Source of the DNA: Isochrysis galbana
Lineage: Eukaryota; Haptophyta; Isochrysidales; Isochrysidaceae
Length of the DNA stretch: 64,000 bases
Reading direction: 5' to 3'
NCBI GenBank assembly: GCA_018136815.1
Contig: CM030939.1
Span: forward strand, 3,465,419 to 3,529,418
Both the position numbers and the translations under genes were made by a program. This document shows positions 19,788 through 28,871 of the stretch, piece after piece. The notes beneath the pieces were generated by a model that saw nothing but the letters and a program-made list of their open reading frames with translations, was not told the DNA's origin and made no database searches. How positions within the stretch are numbered: the stretch's first letter is position 1; every line of letters starts with the position of its first letter.

Positions 19788-20040
19788 AGGGAGGGAGGGA
19801 GGGAGAGGGAGAGGGGGGGGGGGGGAGAGAGGGGGAGGGAGGGGGAGGGAGAGGGAGAAAGAGAGAGAGAGGGAGAGAGAGAGAGAGAGAGGGAGAGAGG
19901 CCTCGAGAAGCCACCCCCCGTCGGGCCGTGGAGGGGAGAGGGGGGGGGAGGGAAGGAAACCGACGCTTGGAGATTGGAGATACTCTGGGGGGGGGGGGGG
20001 GGGAGGAGGAGGGGGGGGGGGGGGGATGGGGCCGTTGCAG
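19655..20040. repeat. GA/G-run low-complexity tract
   Basis: The tract has GGGA repeats, a 15-18 bp G run, about 60 bp of uninterrupted (GA)n near 19718-19780, more GGGA/GAGA units, then two G runs at about 19987-20030. It lies immediately upstream of the minus-strand coiled-coil gene. ORFs through it in several frames are artefacts. Confidence 0.85.
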
Positions 20041-20111
20041 CCGCCCCGGTGGCCAGGCGCTGGCAGCGTCAGGCAGGAGGGACTCACACTCGGTGGTCCC
20101 GCATGCCATCA

Positions 20112-20215
20112 GGCATGGCATGGCATAGCATGGCATAGCATGGCATAGCATGGCATAGCATGGCATAGCATGGCATAGCATGGCATAGCATGGCATAGCA
20201 TGGCATGGCATAGTA
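20112..20215. repeat. Tandem array of 10-mer TGGCATAGCA
   Basis: About ten near-perfect copies of a 10-bp unit, varying only between 'tggcatagca' and 'tggcatggca'. Helical-turn spacing may be coincidental. High copy identity suggests recent expansion. Confidence 0.92.
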
Positions 20216-20412
20216 TGATGGCATGGGGAATAGAAGACTCTAGGAGGCTCATTCCTCAGCTTGCAGGAGGAGTGGAGAGGGGGGGGGAAGGGGGACTCTT
20301 GCTCCGCCATGGGTGGACTAAGTATAAAGTTAGTCGCGGGGAGGAACAAGTAGTAGTAGAATGCTTGAATGAACGAGGCTTGTTCCCGCGTTGGACGGCC
20401 AGGGGGCGCCCC

Positions 20413-22729
20413 ATGGCGGTGGCTCCGCCCTCCCGCCCAAACTTCGTCCTCTTCCTCACCGACGATCAGGATGTGGAGCTGGGCGGCTGGGCTCCGATGC
20501 GGCAGGCTAAGGCGGCTCTCGCCCAGCGCGGCACCTCCGCATCCCACTGGTTTGCCCACACGCCTGTCTGTTGCCCCAGCCGTGCGCAGCTGCTCACAGG
20601 CCGCTACTTCCATAACCTACGCGAGCCCTCTTCGCAGCTGGGATGCATGCACGTGGACACGGGGCGAGTGAACGAGCTCTCACTCGGTGCCGCGCTCAGC
20701 GCCGCTGGGTACACCATTGGCTGGTTCGGCAAGCAGCTCAACCACTGCCCTGCAAGGCCACCCACAGGCTTCGACTGTCCAACCTGCTGGTGGTTTGCCA
20801 ATGGCGGCGGCATTGACTCCGAGCCCGGAGGCTACTTGAACGCAACATTCCACGACTACTCAGCATGGAGGGAGGTGCCCAGCCTAAATGGTGATTATGT
20901 CGCCTCCACCAATGGAGAATATGCCGGTTATACGACATCAGTCATTGCAAACAAGTCTTTGCTATGGTTGCGTGCACTTGGGAGGCGGCCTGCCACAGAT
21001 GGTGTTGAGCCTTCCCCTTTTTGGCTCACAATCGCGCCTAAAGCACCGCATGCGCCCTTCACTCCGGCACCATGGTATTCAGTCGGCGGGAGTACGGGAT
21101 GGGTCGACGAGCTGAAAGCGGATCGAGCGCCACCATACAACGCATCGGCAGCAGACTTAGCACACTTCCATCCAATGCTTGCTGGCCAGGTGAAGCGGGC
21201 CTTTGCGAACCTTTCTGCCGTTGCGTAGGAGGATTGGGCTCCCACGCGCATGCCTGCCGTACCGTTTGTGAAGAGCTCACTTGTACAAGCGTTCAATCTG
21301 ACCCCCCCCTCACCTCACCTCTCCATTGTCACCCACTATGAAGTGCTCACTCTCCACACATTGTGCCGACCAAATCGACACAAATTTTCGCGATCGAATC
21401 CGTACGCTTCTCTCCGTTGATGATGCGGTGCGCAGACCTGGCGCATATGCACCTAGCACGTAGGCATCGGGTCAAGAAATGACCGTAGAAATAGCTCTGA
21501 ATCGGGACGCGTATCCATGTGTCCCTTCTCACGGTGTTGGTACACCTAGTGTTTCGACACGCCACGACAACCCAAGCAGTCACTGCTCGTGCCCAAGCAG
21601 TCACCGCTCGAATTCTGCACTGCATTCATCTGGCGGGCGCAGGTAGGCTCCATCGTCCGAGAGCTTGATCAGCAGCAGCGCTGGGCCTCCACGTACTTCA
21701 TTTTCACTTCAGATCATGGGTATAATCTTGGTCAGCATCGCCTTCCATTTGGCAAACACAACGTGTATGATCATGCCGTGCGGGTTCCGTTTGTGATGCG
21801 TGGTCCAGGCATTACTCCAGGCGGCTCCTTCTCAATCCCCGCGACTCATGTTGATTTGGTGAGCAAGCCCTTGCTTATGATGTGGAACGAGGAGGTAGGG
21901 ATGGCGCTTTGTCTCACACGGACTCCGCATTCTCTTTCGCCCACAGCATTGGCCATTGGCTTTGCGAGTGGCCCCATATCTTAGATTGCCAATCGGCTGC
22001 CACTCCCTGGGCGACCATCCACCTTTCGAATGTGGCTCTCTGTCTAGACGTACATTCGCGTCCTCGACCCCGCTGTTGTAGGCGCCCACCCTTCTTGGCC
22101 TCGCTGGTGCGCAAGCGCTCCCCACGGGCACTGTGCTCGATGGCCGCTCGATCGCGCTATTCTTGCTCCATCCCGAGGCTCATTTAGACGAATCTCTGCC
22201 CCTCACATCGCGCCGCCATTTTCTATGTGAACGTGAGCGTACTGCATTCTCCAGGGTATCCCCCTACAGGCCGCCTCGAATTTGGTCTCCTCACGATGCT
22301 CTACGCTCTGATTGGAGGGATTTCATCTTGATTGAGTACAATTCGCTCGGCGAACAATGGCGGAGTTGCGCTGGTCTCGCCTATGGGCCAGGACCCGATA
22401 GGCACTTAGTCGACTCGGATGTCGGGCTCAATACGTATCGAGCACTTCGCTTCGTCGGATCAAAGCGAATCATTTGGAGCACGGAAGGGGAAGTCGTCGT
22501 GGGTGATCTCTTGTATGCAGAGTTTACGACCCTGGCCGGCGGTTACGCGAATTTCTCGTCCCTTGGGGAGCGGTTCCCAGCTCACTATGAATTGTTCAAC
22601 TTGACCTCTGATCCGCATCAACTCCGGAATCTTTACTACCACCCTGGTGCAGTAGGCGAGTCGGTAAAAGAGCAGCTCGCCAAATGGCTTGATGAACAGT
22701 TCCGATGCGTGGGTGCGAAGTGTGCATAG
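20413..22729 (+). CDS. Sulfatase, N-acetylglucosamine-6-sulfatase-like
   Basis: Four exons, all joined in phase 0: 20413-21189, 21344-21427, 21643-21858 and 22082-22729, with GT-AG introns (donors GTGAAG, GTGCGC, GTGAGC), giving about 574 residues. Metal-binding start: NFVLFLTDDQD (10-20). Residues 53-57 are C-C-P-S-R, the C-x-P-S-R motif whose first Cys is converted to formylglycine, followed by AQLLTGRY. Later come LLSVDDA, VRELDQQQ, FTSDHGYNLGQHRLPFGKHNVYDHAVRVPFVMRGPGI (key residues D, H, K) and TVLDGRSIALFLL, in the order seen in GNS-type sulfatases. Length is close to the family's. No signal peptide lies at ATG 20413; the frame extends upstream only into repeat sequence, so an earlier signal-encoding exon is possible. 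Expected role: hydrolysis of sulfate esters on glycans in lysosome-like or extracellular space. Confidence 0.88.
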
Positions 22730-23327
22730 TTCTAAATAGAAATGAGCACTTGCTGATTCATGGCATCGACTATATCGCTAGGACTCCCCACACACCCCAC
22801 ACACAATTATCAAAACCATATACTACAAGTTATTACAATATTCTTACCGCACATGCGGTCGCCAACGTGACAAGCACAAGCATACGCACTCTATTCACGC
22901 TATCAGAACGCTCATCACTGCGGTGCGGAAAATCATACACTCATCACTCATTCCAACCATCTACCTCCACAATCTTTGCCGAACGAAGGGCCGGGGAAGT
23001 GGGGGTGTAGAAAGTATACTACGTGTAGGTAGTGGCGGTTCCGTGCGCCGCGAGTGCGGTAAGAATATCATGAAGTTTTTTTCATCATGCTGTCTTCGCT
23101 CCCATCCCATCTGGCATACGGCATACGTCCCACTGTACCCGCAACATGTCTCGATCATTATTCGAATTTCAATTTGTTTTTGTATTTGTATTTGCAACCC
23201 CCTCTAAGAGACATTTCCCTGGATCCTGAGTTTTGGTTTTTGGAACGGAGAACGGAGGTATTGTTATTATTATTAAAGCTATAAGCTATTTAGGCCCGAT
23301 CGGTTTTCCCCCCTTACTCTACTCTAC
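22730..23327. other. Intergenic, partial family B tail
   Basis: No gene recognised. 22985-23080 matches the 3' part of family B ('gggtgtagaaagtatactacgt', then 'gccgcgagtgcggtaagaat' and a T run). Confidence 0.4.
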
Positions 23328-23530
23328 CCTAGATGGGAAATATACTGTGTTGGGGCCTGCAAATGCAAATACTAAATACAAATACTATTAAATACAATCA
23401 AATACATACGCATATATGTGTATTTGGATTTGGCCTCCGGCCAAATGCATTTCAAATACATTCGATGCCTACAACCCAGGAGGCGCTTCAAATACAGCCA
23501 AATACGGCAAATACGTATTTCCCATCTAGG
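23328..23530. mobile_element. 203-bp inverted-repeat MITE, second copy
   Basis: This is the reverse complement of the element at 7441-7643 with the same length and termini (CCTAGATGGGAAATA...ACGTATTTCCCATCTAGG). No clean 8-bp duplication is visible; 'tactctac' on the left and 'tactctag' two bases beyond the right end are near matches. Confidence 0.8.
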
Positions 23531-23542
23531 GGTACTCTAGTC

Positions 23543-24090
23543 GAACTAAGTTTATACTTGGTTGCCCCATGGGGGGGCACGAGCCCCCCCCTCTCTCCAC
23601 TCCTCCCCTGCCATGGGGGAGGAACCACCCATGCTCCTGGCACGCCTGATGGCTTGCCAGGAGCAGAATGCCCTGCTGACCCACTCTCTCACTGGCAGGC
23701 TTGCCTGCCTCGCGCGTCCTGGCCTGTCGTGGCCAGCCCATCGCTCCAACCCCCCCTCCCCCCCTGTTCGACAGGCAGACAGGTGCAGATTGGGGACCCC
23801 TGAGGCACAGGAGCGCCAGCGAGGGAGAGGCAGGGGAGGCCAGGGCCCAGCCCCAGCCTCCTCTGCCCCCTGAGCTGGCCTCCAGAGGCCTCCAGGGGTC
23901 GCCAGGGGCAGCTGCAGGCCTGTCGCAGGCGCGCCATCGCGCGTGCCTGCAGGAGAGGGGAGAGAGAGCGCGGAGAAGGGGGTGGGCGGAGCGAGAGCTC
24001 CGCTCACCGGAAAATATGTAAGTCCCGCACCTGTTTACAGGATAAGTCGGGACCGAGGCCGCCGCCAGCCCGGTAGGCGTAGGAGGAAGG
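23543..24090 (+). repeat. Dispersed repeat family A, copy 1
   Basis: About 550 bp begin with a hairpin-like tip (aactaagtttatacttggtt) and end near 'cgccgccagcccggtaggcg'. The copy is closely similar along its length to 25751-26310. Inside are 'ggcacgagcc', 'ggaggaaccacccatgctcc' and the family G block. Partial copies lie at 12070-12260, 20275-20345 (inverted), 32278-32325 and 40590-40765 (inverted). Confidence 0.75.
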
Positions 24091-24310
24091 GGGGAACGGA
24101 TCGCCGGGGGGGGGGCGCGGGCCACCGACCATATCTAAGCCCTTTTCCCCTATCCCCCTAGCCCCTAGTAGTGCACGGGGGGAGTCGCCTGATGGCGGGG
24201 GGGAAAGGGCCGGCGGATTGGGGGTGTAGAAAGTTTCCTACGTGAGTAGAAAGTAGAGGCTGCACGGTCGCGTGTGCGGTGAGACTATTAAGAAATTAAT
24301 TAATTAGGGG
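24040..24310 (+). repeat. Dispersed repeat family B
   Basis: The unit runs from 'aggataagtcgggaccgagg' through 'gaacggatcgccggg', 'accgaccatatctaagccc', 'gatggcggggg' and 'gtgtagaaagt' to a terminal 'gtgcggtgagactattaag' with an AT-rich tail. Further copies lie at 17490-17740 and 26862-27365 (a back-to-back pair). Confidence 0.65.
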
Positions 24311-24539
24311 TACTCTAGTCGTACTTAGTAGTAGTAGCGGCAGTGGTCTAGAGGCTAAAGGTCTACTCTAAGAGTAGTGCAGTAGAGTACAAAATCCTTG
24401 ATCTTTGGGTGGGACAATTTTCTTTTGGTCCAAGCACCTCTACTGCTGCAGGCGGCGAGGGAGGGGGGGGCGCGGTCGGCGGAGAGGGGGGTTGAGGGAA
24501 GGCAGAGAGAGAGAGGGAGAAAGAGGGAGAGTGGGGAAG

Positions 24540-25340
24540 ATGGCGGCGGAGGCCCTGCGCAAGCTGTGCGGTAATCTGGTGTCGAATGTGAGCATCGTTC
24601 TCACCCGCCCTCCTCCTCCCATCTGGGACCCCACGATGGTCACCATCCGCCGCTGGACAGAGCGCTTCAAGCAAGTCTGGCGTACCCAAGGGCTGGCCAC
24701 CGCGTACAACAAGCTGCGCATGGAGAACCAGCTGCGTGCGGGGGGGGCAGCTGGTCGGCACCGACGCAAATGGAAACAGGCGCGCAGAGAGCCCTTCCCC
24801 CCCACCACCTCTACTCTTGCCACACTCTACCCACTCGTGAGATAGCTGTAGGCTGGTCGGCTGCTGAACCTCCACCCCTCACCCTCCCATCACCCATCCA
24901 CCAACAGATATTTCGAGGATTTGAACGCACCTTATGGGCGGACGAGGTGGGTAGAGTATCCAACCGTGAAGGGCACATGGGCTCTCGAGGACAAGTTCGA
25001 TGCCAGCATGATCCACCCTGATTGGCATGGTTGGATCCACTACATGCATGACATTCCAGGAGACAAGGTTGCGCTTCAGCACTCGAAGCCCTTCAAGCAG
25101 CACCATCGTGTGAACCAGACTATGCTGCGGCCATACTACACTACACCAGCCGGTTTCACCTCAAAACATTTCGAGGAGGGGCAGCCTGCCGCCTACCACA
25201 CACCCCCGGGAGCTATGGACAACAAGAAACCACGCGGACGCCTTGGCCCCAAGTATTCATCTTGGGATCCTTCAGGCCAGACCGCCAAAAACGAGCTGCG
25301 CAACTACGCTGATAATACCAAGATTCTTGGTCTGCCGTAG
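24540..25340 (+). CDS. NDUFA12: Complex I subunit NDUFA12 (B17.2/DAP13-like)
   Basis: Accessory subunit of mitochondrial NADH:ubiquinone oxidoreductase. Two exons are inferred, 24540-24779 and 24908-25340, about 223 residues. ATG 24540 follows a GA-rich leader. Exon 1 gives MAAEALRKLCGNLV... to MENQLR; the downstream family motif GQLVGTDANGNRYFEDLN then needs a one-base frame change inside an 8-bp G run at 24730-24737. Exon 2 has YGRTRWVEYP, MIHPDWHGWIHYMHDIPGD and the C-terminal proline/lysine-rich tail, all NDUFA12 marks. The junction restoring N-R-Y-F uses a GC-AG intron (AG|GCGCGC ... CAACAG|A). The extra G may be a sequencing error in a homopolymer or a real frameshift. The subunit call is strong; the exon 1 frame is uncertain. 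Confidence 0.86.
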
Positions 25341-25750
25341 TATCCATGGCAGCCACACTAAAGGCGCTCCCCCGCTGGGTCTGGTATGGATGACCAGCGT
25401 ACTGCATGTGCCCTTGCACATGGCTTGCTCGAGTAGACGCTACTTTTGTTGTCCAAGCTAGCTTGTAGGCCTGGAGCATTCCGTCGTCACATCTGTCTAC
25501 TGTCTTTCCTAGAACATTGTCTGCTCACTATGGATGACGCCGTGGTGGCATGCATGTCCTATTGCTTCGAGAGCAAGCAGCATCGCACATACACATACAC
25601 ACATCCATGCTTGCTTCTTCCTCGCCTTGCTCTTGCCGAGCTTTCATCTGTTTTACGCGCAAATATTAATGACATGCTAGGGCGGCCAAACACTCTACTG
25701 AAAAAATTGCGTAAGATTATTATAGTAGTAGTAGTAATATTAATACCGCG
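25341..25750. other. 3' flank of NDUFA12
   Basis: No second gene seen. It likely includes the 3' UTR of NDUFA12. Confidence 0.35.
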
Positions 25751-26310
25751 CAACTAAGTTTACACTTAGTTCGCCCATGGGGGGGCACGAGGCACGAGCC
25801 CCCCCTCTCTCCACTCCTCCCCTGCCGTAGGGGAGGAACCACTCATGCTCCTGACATGCCTGATGGCTTGCCAGGAGCACACTGCCATACTGACCCATCC
25901 TCCTCCTCACAGGCTCGCCTGAATCGCGCGTCCTGGCCCGGCGTGGCCAGCCCATCGCTCCAACCCCTCCTCCCGCCCCCTGGTCGACAGGCAGATAGGT
26001 GCAGACTGGGGGCCCCAGAGGCGCAGGAGCGCCAGCGAGGGAGAGGCAGGGGAGGCCAGGGCCCAGCCCCAGCCTCCTCTGCCCCCTGAGCTGGAGCTGG
26101 CCTCCAGGTGCCTCCAGGAGCCGCCAGAGGGCAGCTGCAGGCCTGCCGCAGGCGCGCCATCGCGCGTGCCGCAGGAGAGGGGGGAGAGAGCGCGGAGAAG
26201 GGGGTGGGCGGAGCGAGAGCTCCGCCCACCGAAAAATCGGTAAGTCTCGCGCCTGCTTATAGGATAAGTCGAGACAGAGTCCGCCGCCAGCCCGGGAGGC
26301 GTAGGAGTGT
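25751..26310 (+). repeat. Dispersed repeat family A, copy 2
   Basis: Second near full-length copy of the ~550-bp unit at 23543-24090, same orientation, with the NDUFA12 gene between the two copies. Confidence 0.75.
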
Positions 26311-26536
26311 CACGGATGGTTTTGCGTGGTGTGCACCCTAGAACTTATATTGGGATGAGGAGGTGGAGAGGGCCGCATGAGTCGAGCCGTGATCTCTCCC
26401 CTTCTCTCCTTGTTCGCTTGTGTGAGTCTCCCACGCAATCCCCCCGTGTGTGCGTTTGATTTGTGAGCGATACTGTTAGTGTGCCCTATGCGTTCGGTGG
26501 CCCCCTTTGGTATCATTTAGCTTGTGATGAAGTAAC

Positions 26537-26860
26537 AGGATGCGCGGCGCGCCGCGCCGCGGTCTCATCCTCAAGCCACAAGGGGCCGCGCTGCGGCCTC
26601 CTTGTGATATGGAGCTGCTGCTCGGGCGGAGGGGGTAGGGCTGGGCTTGGTGGCCATGCCCGCGCCCGATCGCCGGCCTCGCGCGTGCTCGCGGCGATGC
26701 GAGAGCGCTCACCTCTCTCACTCCTCGGCTGGCTCGACTGGGAGCCGGCTCTGCTATGGAGTGGATGGCCCACATGGGATGGTTACAGGATGCGCGGCGC
26801 GCCGCGCCGCGGTCTCATCCTCAAGCCACAAGGGGCCGCGCTGCGGCCTCCTTGTGATAA
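26537..26860. repeat. Perfect ~76-bp direct repeat pair
   Basis: 'acaggatgcgcggcgcgccg' and the following sequence to 'ggcctccttgtgata' occur at about 26537-26611 and 26785-26859 without visible differences, separated by ~173 bp. The unit contains a palindrome, cggcgcgccgcgccg, and an inverted pair 'aggggccgcg/cgcggcctcc'. Confidence 0.85.
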
Positions 26861-26861
26861 G

Positions 26862-27365
26862 GAGGAAGGGGGGAACGGGGAACGGATCACCGGGGGGGAG
26901 GGGGGGGGGGGGGCACGGGGCCACCGGACCATATCTAAGCCCTTCACCCCTATCCCCCTGGTAGTGTAAGGGGGGAGCCGCCTGATGGCGGGGGGCGGGG
27001 GGGAAGGGCCGGGGGAATGGGGGTGTGGAAAGTGTCCTGCGTTAAAGTAATGGGTCCATGCGCCGCAAGTGCGGTAAGAATATTGAAAAGTTTAATATTA
27101 ATACTTAATACCGCGAACGCGGCTATGGACCCACTACTTTTACGCAACAAGCAACAAGCTTTCTAGATAGACCCCCTCTCCCCCGGCCCTTCTCCCTCCC
27201 CCCCTGCCGTCCGACGGCTCCCCCCGTGCACTACTAGCTACTAGGGGGATAGATAGGGGTGAAGGGCTTAGATATGGTCCATGCCCCCCCCCCCCCCCCC
27301 CCGGTGATCCGTTCCCCCCTTCCTCCAACGCCTACCGGGCTGGCGGTGCACCGACTTATCCTGTA
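26862..27365. repeat. ~500-bp palindrome of two head-to-head family B units
   Basis: The left arm (26862-27100) and right arm (27105-27365) are inverse copies: 'gaacggatcaccggggg' pairs with 'ccccggtgatccgttcccc', 'accatatctaagccctt' with 'aagggcttagatatggt', and 'atgggtccat' with 'atggaccca'. The turn is AT-rich (about 27075-27115). Such a palindrome is prone to extrusion and to assembly error. Confidence 0.78.
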
Positions 27366-27486
27366 TCTTGTAGACAGAATCTGGACTGACCTATCTTCGA
27401 TGGACTGGCATGGAGAAGTAACCATTAGTTGGGCCGGGTGAAGATGGAGATCATCGTCATGGGAAGTGGGTCTCGATAATAAAACA

Positions 27487-27760
27487 TCTGAGCGTTAGTA
27501 CCACTACTCCCACTAGCCCCGGTACTATCACGACAACCCTCAGCCCTTAGCGCACCTAGCCTGTACGCCTCGATGTGTGTTGACACTATAGACACATACG
27601 CATATGCACCCCTTCGAATCTCCCCCTCGCAGACCCCCGGCCCCCATTATAACTTTCCACAAATTACAATGGGTGAAAACCTAGTGAGGCGAACCGACCT
27701 ACGTCGGGCGACTCACCAGGAAAAAGCACCGGGGGAGGGGGGGGGGGGGGAAGGGGAGTC
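27487..27760 (+). repeat. Dispersed repeat family C, copy 2
   Basis: Close match to 5205-5510: 'gagcgttagtaccactactc', 'cggtactatcacgac', 'cccattataac', 'gtgaggcgaaccgacctacg', 'cgtcgggcgactcacc', then a G run. Confidence 0.72.
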
Positions 27761-27814
27761 AGCTCGAGAGTAAGGCCTGTAACCACTTGGATTTGGGACT
27801 AACCGGATATTGTG

Positions 27815-28085
27815 GGTAGTTCACCGACCCCTATCTAGTTAGATAGTGATAGTGACCGACCCCTATCTAGTTAGATAGTGATAGTTACAAATGGCTCCTT
27901 GGGTAGCTGGGTATTCCGGGTATCCCGATACCCATACCCATAGATATACTACTATTAACTACTATATATAATTTTACTACTATTATTATTATATATTAGT
28001 ATATATATATAGTGTGTTGTACGTACGCACGTGCGTGCGTGCGTGCGTGCGTGTGTGTGCGTGCGTGCGTGTGTGTGTGCCCCTA
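27815..28085. repeat. Short tandem and microsatellite cluster
   Basis: A ~31-bp unit 'gacccctatctagttagata...gatagt' is duplicated at 27827-27885, followed by 'cccgatacccatacccatag', an AT-rich run, and a (GTGC/GT)n microsatellite at about 28020-28080. Confidence 0.7.
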
Positions 28086-28870
28086 CATAAACGGCCGCAA
28101 GCCGCAAGCAGAGCCTCTTTTCCCCCCCTATGGTATCGCTTTCCCCCCGCCTTCTTTTTACTTATTTTGCGGCGGTGTCCGTTTTGAGAGGTGGGAGCCG
28201 GCGCGCCGGCGCGAGGCGGCAGGCGGGAGGGAGGTGAACCTGTCGCCAAAGAAGATGCTGCTGTGGGCATGCGGCCGTCGGGCAGTTGCGGCCGTCGGGC
28301 AGTTGCTGCCGGCAGACTCTACTGCAGTTTTTTCCTTTCAATGGCGACGGTGTCTTTGTTGTAGTAGAGTCCGTCTATTCTAGTCTGAACTTAGCTAGAG
28401 AGTCTAGTGTACCCCGATTGTGTGCCCAGTTGATTCGTGCAGGGAGCGACTTGGAGACGTTTGGCACGCATGCGCATGAGGGTCTTAATCTTGTCGACGT
28501 ACATGTGTGCACATGCCGCCTCGCATTGACTTGTTGTGCGGCGCGTTCCAACCCTCCGAGAAGGAGGTCCTCTGTCTGGGGGACTCTTGATGTCCCGGGT
28601 CTTAAGTAGCAGGCGATATTGTGGCGTGACATGCATTTAGGTACAACGATAATGATGGTCAAGTCAGGCATCAGGAGCAACGATATGGCTCGCTAGGCAT
28701 GACCCAAAGTATGTACCATGTACAACGTGCAGAACCGGGTCTATCAAGACCCGCGTCTCCTTGCCATGCGCTTGGTTGCAAGTCGACGCGGTCGCATAGT
28801 GTCGCGCAAGAAGCGCAGCGCTCTGCTCATATAACGAAACATGGTGAACTAGACATGCATTGTACACGTA
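28086..28870. other. Intergenic, no gene recognised
   Basis: Mixed sequence with short frames only; the 3' flank of the FCP1-like gene lies at its right edge. Confidence 0.3.
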
Positions 28871-28871
28871 T

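Noticed and set aside
19502-20613. Long ORFs of 189-326 residues through the GA and 10-mer repeats
   Set aside because: Same composition artefact; frames in all three phases are open simultaneously. The minus-strand extension of the coiled-coil frame up to 20087 is also repeat-derived, so the start was set at 19589.
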